Shown: positions 34,816 to 45,957 of the stretch, piece after piece | Position numbering within the stretch: position 1 is the stretch's first letter | How the letters are laid out: the number at the start of each line of letters is the position of its first letter | Assembly (NCBI RefSeq): GCF_036850765.1 | Contig: NC_089496.1 | Span: forward strand, 103,192,267 to 103,256,266 | Length of the DNA stretch: 64,000 bases | Source: Saccopteryx bilineata | Taxonomy: Eukaryota; Chordata; Mammalia; Chiroptera; Emballonuridae | Direction: 5' to 3' | Position numbers and translations under genes: made by a program | Notes under the pieces: model-generated | What the model saw: only the letters and a program-made list of their open reading frames with translations | Database searches by the model: none | Told to the model about the DNA's origin: nothing

Positions 34816-35205
34816 GAGGTTAACAAACTACTGCATGTGGGCCAAGTTCAACCTGCAGCCTGTATTTGTACTTGCAATATAGGAGTTAAGAATGTTTTTG
34901 ACATCCAAAAATGTTTTTCCATTGATTTGAGAGAGAGAGAAGCACTAACTCACCATTCCACTTGGTTGTGCACTCATCGATTGCTTCTCCTGTGTTCCCT
35001 GACTGCGGATAGACCCCGTGACCCCAGTATGCCAGGACAATGTTCTATCCACTGAGCCGCTAGCAAGGGCCTGGTTTAACATTTTTAAAAGTTTGTTTAA
35101 AAAAACCCAAACGTGACAGAGACTGCATGTAATCTACAAAGTCTAAAATATTTACTGCCTGGCTTGTTACTGAAATAGAGTTTACCAAACTCTATTTTGG
35201 AATAT
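34816..35205 (+). mobile_element. Old hAT-Charlie-type (MER) element, split by a SINE
   Basis: The left part is CAGAGGTTAACAAACTACTG with GGGCCAAGTTCAACCTGCA. The right part holds GACAGAGACTGCATGTAAT, CTACAAAGTCTAAAATATTT and ACTGCCTGGCTTGTTACTG. This is the mammalian-wide non-autonomous hAT whose opposite-strand relative lies at 36885-37090. A VES-like SINE interrupts it at about 34910-35073. Confidence 0.65.
34910..35073 (-). mobile_element. VES-like tRNA SINE, diverged
   Basis: GATTTGAGAGAGAGAGAAGC, then ATCGATTGCTTCTCC, GTGACCCCAGTATGCCAGGA and CTATCCACTGAGCCGC: the complement of a tRNA-type SINE, with the A-box complement in TATCCACTGAGCC. Older than the group A, B and C copies. Confidence 0.6.
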
Positions 35206-36870
35206 CTCTTATATTCTTAGTTCATCCGAACCAGCGGGTTCTATGCCTTTAAACGTGAACCCCGGATGGGAGCGGGGTACGCCTGGTGCTCTTCCCGCCC
35301 TGAGAAGGCCGTGCTGTGCTCATGCCCACTGCTTCTTTGCTGATCGGAGGGATGCTCCCCGGGGCGGGGAAAGGCGGACCGCAGTCTGACCAGCCTTGAG
35401 AGCAGGAGCCGCAAAGCCCGTGGCCAGGATGAGCCACTCACACGCCTCTCTCCAGGCCTGATGGCTCCTAGGAGCGAGATTCCCCCAGTGGCTGAACTGC
35501 TGCCATCACCATGCTTGGGGGTCTGCTTGCCTCCAGCAGCCCGGGTGGCAGCCATATGATCCCTTTGCACGAGCAGTTTTCCAGGGCAGTAAGGACTTGG
35601 CTTCACTTTTGAGCTCAGATGGCCCAATTTTCTCTGAGCCCAGGTGGGTCCCCTGGATACTCTTTGGTGTAAGGAAGAGGCCTGTGCTGCTGCAAGGCCT
35701 CTTGGTCGTTGCTTTGCTTCCACATCTAAAGCTCTGGGAGGGGCTCTGGACGCCATTCCAGCCAGCCATGGGCCCTCCCGCCCGCCCCACGGTGTGCCTT
35801 CAGGATGCTGGCTTCAGCTGCTTCTCATAGAGTGTGCAGGACGCAGCCTCCACCCCCACTCCGGAGGAAGCCATTCGCATTGCAGTCTAGCCAGTTGCTC
35901 TAGCTAATGGCTGCCCCTCTGGGATGCAGGAGACAAAATTCGGCTTTGGTTGGCTGTTTTGGAGGGCCCACCATCGAAATGAGAAGGATAGTCCTTCAGT
36001 GAGAGTCAGAATATCCTCCATCTAAGTCTGGCTTCAGCCCCAGCGCCCACCCGTGACCTTGGCAAGTCATGGTCCTCCTGTGGGACTCAGTTTCCCTATT
36101 TGGAAAAGGGGAAGGGTAGGCTTGGTCTCTGCTTTGCAAGCTGGGATCTCCAAACCAGTGGATGAATGCTGTAAGTCTTAGAGCATTTTAAAACATTCTA
36201 TGTTACTGACAGTTCAAATATAATCAGTAAATAATGTATTTATTATGTAAATATATAAATGTTTTATTAAGTATGTAAATATTTTTCTAGCTTCTCTGGA
36301 CGGTTACCTTCTACCTGGGTATGGCCATAAGATTTTAGCGGCCGAGTTTTAACTGTGCAGAGGAGGACATTGGGTCAATTAGTAGTACATGCTCTAATTC
36401 TCAGGGGCTAATGAAAGAAAGAGCAGATGTGGTTGAGTCTTTGTATCCACCAAAGGGCCACGATGTCATGGCGTTCTGTGTGACTGAAAGTTTTTGCCAT
36501 AGTTAGAAGAGAAAAACTCAGTGGGAGAATTGAGTCATCACATAGCACTCTTTCAATATCAGCCTTGCCGGACAAACGCAAACCAATCTTCGCCCTGCGG
36601 TGCCGTGAGCAGCCATGTCTCTGCGGCAGAAACCTCATCGGCTGCGTTATTTTAATGCTGTTCATTTTCATCTTAATGTTTTTGTCATTTTGTTGGCATT
36701 TAAGAATTTTAAATTTTTTGGTTTTCTAGTTGTGTAAGAGCTAAAAGCCTACAGCATTTTTACCTAACTATATATATGTATATGTCCATTAAAGTCATAC
36801 TAGAATAAAAATAATTGAAATCCAAGGCCGGGTCCTGTGGACTTTTTTTCCCCCTTTCAAAGTGACAGGC
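35206..36870. other. GC-rich then AT-rich single-copy sequence
   Basis: 35240-35900 is GC-rich with overlapping open frames on both strands, no domain, and too few CpG to call an island. A degraded MIR complement lies near 36045-36110 (CTTGGCAAGTCATGGTCC and GACTCAGTTTCCCTATTTGG). 36370-36760 is repeat-free and AT-rich. Confidence 0.4.
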
Positions 36871-36884
36871 ACTTTACCCGAGAA

Positions 36885-37090
36885 TCAATAGTCTGACACA
36901 GGGACTACACACTGTCTGTAAAGGGAGACCTATTGTTTGTGTTTCAACTGCTCTGCTCTGAAGTTGTGGTGCACTGGCACCATAGATAATATGTAAACAA
37001 ATGGGCAGGGCTGTGTTCCAATAAAACTTTATTTACACAAACAAGCAGTGGGCCGATTCAGCCTTCAGGCCATAGTTTGCCAACCCCTAA
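36885..37090 (-). mobile_element. Old hAT-Charlie-type (MER) element
   Basis: Same family as 34816-35205 in the opposite orientation: GTGTTCCAATAAAACTTTAT, TTACACAAACAAGCAGTGGG, CAGGCCATAGTTTGCCAACC. Terminal repeats are decayed. Confidence 0.65.
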
Positions 37091-37689
37091 TCCATAAGAT
37101 GGCTGAAGCATTTTCCTTCTCAGATACTTGGCAAAGTGATCTTATTGAGAGACAGATTTTCTCCTCTGCTTTCTGCAGCACAGACTCCCTGAGGCACTCA
37201 AAGGTCGGTTGCTGACTGCCTGAGGGAGAAGGAGAGGTTCTCCCGTGATGCTGGAAGGCTTCTTGCTCTGGCCCTGGGTTCCTGCTCCTGCTCCGGATGG
37301 CAGAGTCAGCTGAGATTTCCTTGTCTCTCCCGATGACCGCCTCTGCACCTTTGTGGGGAATTATCCTCACTCCCCTGGTGCACACACCTTGCCAACATTT
37401 GGAGGCTGTTATCGAAATAATCCTGCAGCCCAGCCTTATGAAGCTGGGCCCTTTTATCTTTCTTTATAAATCACCCTCTCCCTCCACTTAATCCTGCCTG
37501 GCCCGCTCCTCTGAACTCCCTCCAATTTGTCTCTGGTGAGCCAGTTCTGAGCTCTGCTGGCTGCAGGCAGCCAGGTGCGGCCTTGCTGAGGCTTCTGGGA
37601 AAGGGAGGGGTCCCCTTCCATCTGCCGGAGACGGGGGTTGGCCTGCAAATTCCCACACCTTTTCTCTGCCCTGCTGAGTGGAGCCCAAG

Positions 37690-38175
37690 TAGATTATTTA
37701 TTCAATACTCACATTTATTTAAGGAGCTCCCCTCTAAGTGTCAGGCAGTGTGCCAGGCACCAAGGGCAATAAAGACAATGGCCGTGACGCACCACCTTGG
37801 GACTAACATGGAATGAATGAACAAATGCACAAAACCCTTATGTATTTGGAAATGCGATGGAAGAAACCCACAAGCATTGAACTGAAACAATGGGGAAGGA
37901 GAGAATATGAGGACATCTGTTCAGATGGAGTGGTTGAGGAGGTCCTTGAAGGAGTCGACATTTATACCTGGGCCTAAAACATGAGAAGAAGCCTACCATG
38001 AGAACAATGGAAGGAGAACCACCCCACAGAGATGAATGGCATGTGCAAAGGTACTGTGGTGGGAAAGGGCTTATGGGCTTGATTGTGTGAGGAGCAGAAA
38101 GAAGAGTGTCTTCTCAGAGACTCCTGCCTAGGAGAGTTCAGGGCTATAGGGAAGATGGCTCAGCAGTGCCCTAGT
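37690..38175 (-). mobile_element. L2 LINE 3' fragment
   Basis: The complement of an L2 3' end: TTTATTCAATACTCACATTT, GTGCCAGGCACCAAGG, GAATGGCATGTGCAAAGG. Diverged. Confidence 0.55.
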
Positions 38176-38259
38176 CAGGGCAGGAAAGCACGTGCACGTG
38201 TAGACATAAATTACATGTGCATACTATTCACATAATTACCTAATAATCCCTTAATGAAC

Positions 38260-38500
38260 TTAATAATCATCATCATACTAGCTTCTACTTAATGGCAAGG
38301 ACCATATGCTCAACACTTCATTAAATTTATTGCATTTAATATTCAGGGCAACCTTTTGAAGGAGTTATGCCATCCTCTGTGTTTTACAGATGAAGAAACT
38401 GAGGCTCAGAGAGGGTAAGCAGTTTGCCCAATATCACACAGCCAAACAGTGATAGAGCTGGGATTCTAATCCAGAGCAGCTGGACTCAAAGCCCCTGTTT
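38260..38500 (+). mobile_element. MIR SINE, nearly complete
   Basis: TTTTACAGATGAAGAAACTG, AGGCTCAGAGAGGGTAAGC, TCACACAGCCAAACAGTGA, GAGCTGGGATTCTAATCCAG. This is the clear MIR core and flanking order. Confidence 0.85.
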
Positions 38501-38544
38501 CATTATCACTTTGATTTAAAATTCTTTTATTATATTTGGAAATA

Positions 38545-39180
38545 AAGTCTAACACTCATTCATTCAGATCTTCTGCAAGATGCAGGCAATAGAGATAAAA
38601 AAATATAATATACTGCTCACAAAAATTAGGGGATATTTCAAAATGAATATGAAACAGTAAAAAATAGAAAGCATTTAATTTTTTTTTTATTAAACAAGGA
38701 CATCAGAAAAGCAAATGACAAGTCAAAGAAAGTTGTCCAATTATGCAAATGAGATGCAAAACCAACTTTTATTTCATTGGTGAGAATTCACTATCCAAAA
38801 GGCTGAAAGTACTGGAGTATCTGCACATTCCCTGATCCTCTAATTTCCGTGAGCAGTATTTCCTCTTGAGAGCTCATACTTTAATGGAGGAGACAGATGA
38901 AGAGGCGACTGCACAAGGATATATAGTAGGTGCTTTGTTGAAGGGTCAGCACAGGGTTCTGACACAGTGAAGTTGGGAGGTCAAGGAAGACTTCATAGAG
39001 CAGAGTCTTGAAGGTGAAAGATGGGAATTGGAAAAGTGTTTGGAGCAGAGGGAACAGCAAGCACAAAGGCTCAGAGGCATAAAAGCAACTGCTCTGTTCT
39101 TGTTTGTTGGGCTGGGCTGGAGCCCTGTTTGTGGGGAGAGTGACGAGAGCATTTTTGGAGAGGTTGGTTTGGGTGCACTG
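38545..39180 (-). mobile_element. L2 LINE 3' fragment split by a DNA transposon
   Basis: CTAACACTCATTCATTCAG, then the insertion 38613-38856, then CTTGAGAGCTCATACTTTAA, TCAAGGAAGACTTCATAGAG, AGCAAGCACAAAGGCTCAGA. This is L2 read in antisense. Confidence 0.55.
38611..38858. mobile_element. Tc1/mariner-type MITE (TA target duplication)
   Basis: Element 38613-38856 (244 bp) between TA dinucleotides. The terminal inverted repeats CTGCTCACAAAAATTAGGGG and, from the right, CTGCTCACGGAAATTAGAGG differ at 3 of about 22 positions. The inside is AT-rich and noncoding. It interrupts an old L2. A transposase in trans was needed. Confidence 0.85.
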
Positions 39181-39289
39181 TGTTGAGAAGGGCTGTGTTC
39201 TGATGCCAAGTTTATCCTGCAGTGATTAGGAAGGAAACCACTGAGGGCGTTAGGGAGGGAAGGCTGGAGTCTGGTTGTCTGGTTTATAC

Positions 39290-39473
39290 CTTCACTTCTG
39301 TGTGGCCTCAACATGCTGTTAACCACCCTGTATCTCAGTGTTCTCATCTGCAAAATGGGGATAATAATAGTACTTCCTTGACAGAGTTGCTAAGAGGCCT
39401 ACATTTGTTAATTCAGGCAAAGGACTTGGGACAGAGCTGGGCACAGAGTAAGCACTGAAAAACATTAGCTACT

Positions 39474-39475
<2 letters not shown>
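39290..39475 (-). mobile_element. MIR SINE remnant
   Basis: The complement of MIR: CTCAGTGTTCTCATCTGCAA, AATGGGGATAATAATAGTAC, GCTGGGCACAGAGTAAGCAC. Confidence 0.75.
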
Positions 39476-39506
<31 letters not shown>

Positions 39507-39507
39507 G
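39474..39507 (+). repeat. (ATC)n microsatellite
   Basis: About 11 ATC units directly at the end of the MIR. Confidence 0.9.
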
Positions 39508-40477
39508 CTGGTAGTTATAAATGCAGCTCTGTGGATGCGGGCATGGAGGGCGTCTCCCCAGAGGTGGAGGAGCAGTTAGGGGCTCTGGTACCAGATCAAG
39601 GCGAGGCACTGGGCTGGTGAGGAGAGGTCCAGGCAGGACCTGCGCTGGAGGTGGAACTGGCAAAGCCTGAGAACTGGCTCGATGCTGGGCAAGGGGTTGA
39701 GACAGGGAGATGAGGGTTAGGCCAGGGATTTGGGGGTTGGAGATGTGGGGAGACGGCGCTGGCAGTCCCCAGACTGGGGGCACAGAGTGGAGCTGGTGCA
39801 GACGGTGAGTGCAGTTCTGACTGTGTAGCTTGTGAAGGGCCTGTGGGACACCCATGGGGCTCGTTCTGGGCCTGGGAGGTGAGGAAACGGGCCCCAGGCC
39901 TCGGGCTGTTATGTGGTAGACCAGTAGTCTAGCCCTGGATTCCTACTGCCCCAGCTTGCCTGGCATGGCTTTCTCCTGGCACCATATTCCTGGAGCCTGG
40001 CAAGCTCGTGGAAAGGCCTGGGCCCAGGCTCTGGGGTGCTCCGCCCAGCCCCCTCCATCAGAATCTGGTCCCTGCCCTTGTGGACAGGCCATGTTTCTGG
40101 GAGAATGACAAGGACCTTGCTTTGTCCCATGCCCCGTCACCCCCACAGCGCTCTTGAGGTGGGAAGGCAAATGTCTCAGACTCTCACAGACCCTGAGTGT
40201 GGGCCCACCCCTGCTCCCAACCACTGGTCACAGCTGGGGTCCTGGCCCCCGAGAAGGGGGAGCCACAGCAGAAAGAAGGGCGGCTCCACAGCCCACCCCA
40301 AAGGGCTTCTCCAGTTTTGCTGATGGGCTGGGAGGCCCATTTCACAGAGAGGGGTAGAAGTGGGCCTAGGACTGCAGGGAGCTAACATGGGGTGGGGATG
40401 GAGAGAGTGCCCAGGGACTTTGAATGTGAATAGCCTTCTTCCTTGGGCTCTGAGGCTTGTTCTCAACACACTGAACC
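39508..40477. other. GC-rich single-copy sequence, no supported gene
   Basis: Several overlapping 60-117-codon open frames on both strands, as expected for GC-rich noncoding sequence. None shows a domain. Confidence 0.4.
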
Positions 40478-40800
40478 TTGGAGTTTCAAGAAATCACAGA
40501 CATCTCCAAGGTCCAAGTCCTCCACCTCTCCCTTGACAGACTCCAAGTGCCTCTGGGATTGTCTGAGAGAGGACCGGTGGCTGAACATAGAGCTGAGGGG
40601 CTAGGGAGAGAGTGGCCGTTTATATCACTCACAACTTCTATGTGCCAAGCACTGCGCTCAGAGAGTTATATACGCCATCTTATATGCTGTAAGGTAGCTG
40701 CCATTATGGCTGTTTTATAAATGAGGGCACAAAAGTTCAGAGAGTTTAGGTAACTGGCCTAAGATCACACAGCTGATCAGCAGGAAGAAGGTGGCCTTTC
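40478..40800 (+). mobile_element. MIR/MIR3-like remnant
   Basis: TATGTGCCAAGCACTGCGC, ATGAGGGCACAAAAGTTCAG, AGATCACACAGCTGATCAG. Confidence 0.6.
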
Positions 40801-41940
40801 TGACTTGAAAGCCTGTTCTTTTTCTCCTTCACTCTTTTGGTTTTTCCACTCCATCAGCTGCTTCCCCCCACAGCCAACTCTCCCCACCACACCCCTGGGA
40901 CATCCAGGGCCTGACACTTAGGAAGTACTTATCTGCACATATAACTCTGTATTTCCTGTTTTCTGTACACATCTGTGCTTTGAATAGAGAGGGAAAACTG
41001 CTGCCTCTAGCACGGTTTTGCCAGGTACCTGGCTTGGTGGGAGAGACTAGAGTCCATGATTATAATTAGTATTATTTTGAATTTGAACTATTTCGATGGG
41101 GCCGTACACCTTCAACATCTCCCTCTTCTGGGCTTAAAAGTGGGGAAGAGATGCTAGTCTGTGTGCAGATTTGAATCCGCCATGAAATGTCCTGCATGGG
41201 GCAGCCCGGAGGGGGCGGCCCGTGTGTTCTGGTGGTCCTGGCTGGGCGAGCTCCTGGCCCTGCCTCCCACTCTCTTTCTCCAGCGCAGCAAGGTGCAAGG
41301 AAGCCGGAGTCCCGGGAGGGCTGGGAGCTGAGCTGCGAATGTCCGGCCTGGCCTGGCCTCTCTCAGCACGTGTGATGCATTAGGCCCCAACGGCTCCCCG
41401 GGGAGTCCGTTCCCATCATCTCCTCTGCAGCAGTTCAGAGGTGGTGGGAAGATCAAAATGAGCCCGTTTGTGGATCACGTGCTGAAGGCCTGCTGGGTTT
41501 GGGTCGTCTCAGCTGGGGTGCAGGGAAGGAGGTGACATTTGAGGTCTGAGTGAGGAGAGGGGAGAGCCCGGGGAAGAGAGGGGTTGGCAGAGGCCAGGTG
41601 AGGGGACAGCGACCCAGGGTCATTCAGTAGCCTGTCAGCCGAGTGTCCACACTCCTAGGCCCAAGAGAGGCCTGGAGGTGCCGCCCATGCCCTTCCTCTC
41701 CACCAGGACCTGGCTTGCTGGGCGCCGGGCTGGGGTCTGTTCCTCGGGGGGAGGGAGTCTGGCGGGCTGGGGTGGCCAAAGCAAGTGCTCTGGGGCCCCA
41801 GGAACAAGCCCTGTGGCATCTCCGGCGTTGGGGTACAGCCCACCTGGGGGTGGTGACCCCAGGGCCCTGGGAGACCTCACAGCCAAGGGATTTAGCTCAA
41901 GCTGGATGCTGGGCAGGGTTTTTCTGTGGGTGATTACTTA
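40801..41940. other. GC-rich sequence without recognised elements
   Basis: 41160-41930 is GC-rich with several CpG, but C/T- and G-runs dominate. I see no exon, no splice-site-flanked frame and no clear CpG island. Confidence 0.4.
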
Positions 41941-42070
41941 TCTTATTCATTAATTGATTGATTAAAAAGTTTATTGACTATCCATTCCATGCTAAGTGCT
42001 GAGGAAGCAGCTGAATAAATTTCACTTCCTGCCCTTGAGAGAAGATAGAAGCATCTGTGACTATAAAATG
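41941..42070 (-). mobile_element. L2 LINE 3' fragment
   Basis: AAAAGTTTATTGACTATCCA, TTCCATGCTAAGTGCTGAGG, CTTCCTGCCCTTGAGAGAAG. L2 read in antisense. Confidence 0.55.
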
Positions 42071-43329
42071 ATAAGCGAAGTGCAGCCTACCTTTGTATTA
42101 GGCAATTTTCGGTCATCCCCACATTCGAGAACTCCACCCCCATGGTGAACAGTAACCCTTATAAAGTGCAGTCAAGTTCGCTGGACCCCTTCGGATCCTC
42201 AATGAGTCTGTAAGCATGGCGCTCCATGCGTCCTGAGCCATGAGTCCCACAGTTCTCCAGGTTCCTCTCCAGTGTGGCGTGGCATCCCAGACTCCCTCCA
42301 GCCCCCAGACGTGCCCAGTTGGCTGCTGGGCGGTAGGCTAGGTGCACTACTGGTAAAGATGTAGTTCTTACACTCCAGCCATGGGTCAGATGGCAAAAAG
42401 ACAAGACTATCTCTGATTTTCCTGCCTGCTAACAGCTCGAAGCAGCTGCTGTAAAAGTCTGATGTTCGGCTCTGATGGAATAAGATGGCCTAGTTTTCTG
42501 CCTTCAGGCCTGGGCACATATGCTAGCTCTATTGTATTTCTGTATCTCAAGGGCCACACCTTCTCCTGGACCAGGAGCATTGCACATTTGAGGGGAACTG
42601 TGGCCAGACAGGTGCCCCTTGAAGAGCCCTACTCATGAGCCTTGGCCGCTGGCTCCTGGGCTTGAAGAGGCTGCGTCTATACAGGTATCACTGTGTGTAG
42701 GTCCCACGATGGCCGTGGGCATGGGCTCTCTCCAAGCCACCTTTACCCCCCACTTGCCAAGGGAGCCAGGAGCCAGGAGGACCAGCTTGAGCCCTGAGTC
42801 AGGACGGGCCCACTTCCTATCAGGTCATCAGGCACTTCAGCTTTGATGACAGTCCATGGGTAAACCCAGAGGAACACATGTCCTGAAAAACCGGGCCGAA
42901 GTCATTTCCACAGTGAAGACAAGCTTCATAAAAATGCCCCACAGTGGGGCCGCCCTCGGAGGAGAAAGCCCAGGTCTCTCTGCAAAGCAGCCAGCACAGA
43001 CTCAGAGGCGCACTCCACGTGGCTGCCCTGTCTGTGACTGTCTGCTCACACCTTTTCCCCAAAGCGAATGCCAGGCTTGTTAGAACCCTCATTTACATTT
43101 CATTAGGAGGTGTCAGGCAGGGTGTTAAGGAACAGAGCTGTTCCATCCCAGAATCCAGACTTTTCCGGGCAGCACTCAGTAATAATTCCCGAGCAACCAA
43201 CTCAGTGAACCTCCCTCCGCTGCTCAAGTCAGAGCCCAGAACCATCTGAACTGAAACACACCCTCCGTCCACGGAGTCCCACCACGTGTTCCATTCGGCA
43301 CCAGGCTCTTGGCCCACATTTTCGCTTAT
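42071..43329. other. Single-copy sequence, possible regulatory content
   Basis: No repeats recognised. 42840-43250 is balanced in composition and repeat-free. Open frames on both strands overlap there and are unsupported. Confidence 0.35.
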
Positions 43330-43460
43330 TCTCAGCACAAACCTGGAAACCAGGAATGATCATCTCCATTTCGCACGAGAGGAAGCCAAGGCCCAGAGAA
43401 GTTACGTGGCTCAGCTAGGAAATGGCGGATCTGGGTTGCAAACCTAGGTCAGCCTGCCTA
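43330..43460 (+). mobile_element. MIR SINE remnant
   Basis: ATGATCATCTCCATTTCGCA, CGAGAGGAAGCCAAGGCCCA, GCTCAGCTAGGAAATGGCG. Confidence 0.6.
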
Positions 43461-43610
43461 AGAAAGTTGGCGTTCCTATCGTTTCTCCAAGCTGACTCCC
43501 ATCCACGCGGGTGAAGGGAGCTCGTCAGTTGTGATACCTGCACCTGTGACTCTTAGTGTGGCCTCTTTTAAATGAAATGCAAGAGTGAGGAGAGAGAGGA
43601 GAGAGAGACT

Positions 43611-43646
<36 letters not shown>

Positions 43647-43674
43647 GTGCGCATGTGTGTGTGCACATGTGTAT
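43611..43674 (+). repeat. 64-bp alternating purine-pyrimidine tract
   Basis: (GT)n, then GCGCGCGCGCACGCGTGCGC, then ATGTGTGTGTGCACATGTGT. Every step alternates purine and pyrimidine. A GA-rich run (43581-43609) sits immediately before it. The tract favours left-handed (Z) DNA. Confidence 0.95.
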
Positions 43675-44924
43675 TTAGGAGGAGTCCCCAGAGCTGTCAT
43701 CAACTTCTTAATGTCCCCGAAATCACAGAGCCCAATGGTAGTGTTTCATGGTCCATTACTGAGGCACCACGTGAAATTCTCAAGGTGTCCTTAGCTACAT
43801 GAAGTACTGCGTGAGAACACAGGCAAAGGCCAACATCATTCTGTAGGAGCATAGAGACCTCTGGTACAAGCCTTCTGGAAGAGGAATGTCACACGGCTAG
43901 TCTTCCAGCCTGGTACTCAGGACATGGACAGTGTGGAATCTTGTGGAGCAGATACTGCCGGTGGCTTTTGCTCAAAGCCAGGGAGCGGTGCGGCTCAGGG
44001 GAGAGTGGGGAAATCTGTTGGTCTCTCATTACTCCTGGGCACATGCACAGATGTAGCAGTGGGCTGGCTCAGAGGAACAGTAACATGCCCCCTGCCCCCA
44101 TCCTTGAAAGCCAGTTCCTCCTCAGGTTCGTAACAATTTGTGTTTTATCACATTTCCACATGCAAAATGTGTTTTGGCATTTTTCATTAGATTTTTAAGG
44201 CTCAGATTGATGAGGGCGAGGTGAGAGCCAGACTCAGGGTAGAAGAGACAAAGGTTTAGTAATGAGTTCGAAATTTACAAAACACAGAAGCCAATATGGC
44301 TTCAATACACGATGTGACCCTTTATAAGGCTGGAAATTACTCTTCAAAAATCATTCTGGCCTGACTTCAGAGTCGGGTGGATGCTGGGATACCACAGATT
44401 GACTTTGAGAAGTGGGTTGGTATTGCAGGAATTTTTTAATTTCCTGTAACTCACAACAATTTTCTCCCAGTGAGACTTTAGAATCACTCCCGCGATGGTG
44501 CGGGCGCGTTTGCTGAGGGATCTGCTGTGTGCACTGGCTCATGCAGAAAAAGCAAACCCAAGGAAGGAAGGACGCAAATGGGATTACCTTACAAAAGTCA
44601 TGCAACGTTGAGAAAATATTTCCAGGTAAACAGAGGACCTGTTACTTACACTCCTGCGTCAAAAAAAAAAAAAAAAAAAAAAAAAAAAGCAGCAAAGTAA
44701 ACATGGCGTCACTTACCCTTCTGAACCAACAAGAGTTTGGGAAACGCAAATTATTATTAATTATTTTTAATAGCTTCTTAATTAGCCCTTCAAACAAGTT
44801 TTTCAAAACCCGCCACGGGTGTCTCATTTACACGACATGTTTTTACTTTTCTATGCATTTCATTAGCAGCACTATTTTTTTTAAACCTAACAGCAAGACA
44901 GTATTGCAATGCTTTCAGAAATAA
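43675..44924. other. Single-copy sequence with orphan poly(A)
   Basis: No gene. A run of 28 A lies at 44661-44688 with no retroposon body beside it. 44700-44800 is AT-rich with TAAT cores (AAATTATTATTAATTATTTT) and repeat-free, so it is a possible conserved element. Confidence 0.4.
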
Positions 44925-44948
44925 GAAAGAAAGAAAGAAAAGAAAGGA

Positions 44949-44984
<36 letters not shown>

Positions 44985-45006
44985 GAAAGAAAGAAAAAGA
45001 AAGAAG
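44925..45006 (+). repeat. (GAAA)n microsatellite
   Basis: About 80 bp of GAAA/AAAG units with single interruptions. Confidence 0.95.
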
Positions 45007-45689
45007 AGAACTGAAATTACTCCTCCAAAAAAGTCTTGTGTTTCTTGTCCCGTGGCAGGGGTGCCTTGCCTGTGTCTCAGAACACTCATTAGAGGTGATG
45101 TGTCTTTCAGAAATCACTAAACAAACCGGCTGGAGTGGGAACTGCTGCCGCAGCCGGCCGCTGGACACGATCCTGGGGGCCAGGGATTTATGAGGCTGAC
45201 GACCCCGGCTTCTCCCCAACAGCAAATCCATTACAATAATGGGCTGTGGAGCCATCAGCAGGGGAACAGCGGGTCAGGAGAAGCCCCACGTGTGGACACT
45301 GAGCAGTCCGCACACGGCTGCTTTTTACAATGTGTGAAGCCAGGCAGAAAAGCGCCACATTTGACTGAGAACAGAGAGAGAGAAAGAAACCAGCAGACCC
45401 TTTGCTCCAGCTTCCGGGGGTGGGGGTGCGGGGGGGGGGGGGATTCGGGGCCGAGGAGCTGGAGGTGACACTTGGCAGCCCAGGGCGTGGGGCTAAACGG
45501 AGGGCCTGGGACCAGGAAAGAGAGGAAGGGGAGCTAATTAACGTTTTGTTCTGCTTGCTCTGCACTCCCCTGTATCCCCCCACCCTGGCTGCCAGCACGC
45601 AACAAACCACAGAGCGATAGCGACATTCTCCAGTGCTCATCTGTGCTAGTTCTCGTGCTAAGATCTTTACTGGAATTTTCTCCTCTTTG
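45007..45689. other. GC-rich single-copy sequence
   Basis: Contains a G-run at 45430-45442. No exon or repeat is recognised. 45100-45260 is repeat-free and could be regulatory. Confidence 0.35.
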
Positions 45690-45957
45690 TCCTGGCAGCA
45701 GTGTAAGTCCTGTTATTAGTCCTATTTAACAGATAATCATAACTTAATAGCTAACTTTTATTGAGCACTTACTCTGTGGTGGGCCCCGTACTTGACCCTT
45801 ACTGACTTGATGACTCATTACAACACCCAATGGGACTGGTGTTATTTTTGTTCTCATTTTACAGCTAAGGAGAAGGAGGCAGAGAAATTAAGTAACATGC
45901 CTCGGTCACACAGCTGGTGAATGGCAGAGATGGGGTTTGAACCCAGGCAGTGGGACA
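45690..45957 (+). mobile_element. MIR SINE
   Basis: TAGCTAACTTTTATTGAGCA, CTTACTCTGTGGTGGGCCC, TCATTTTACAGCTAAGGAG, GGTCACACAGCTGGTGAATG, TTTGAACCCAGGCAGT. Its right end meets the hAT target duplication. Confidence 0.85.

Noticed and set aside
35240..35910. Overlapping 62-171-codon frames on both strands as a possible gene
   Set aside because: No domain, no codon bias difference between strands, and no exon boundaries.
41160..41930. Possible CpG island promoter
   Set aside because: GC-rich, but CpG are too sparse and no first exon or transcription signal is visible.
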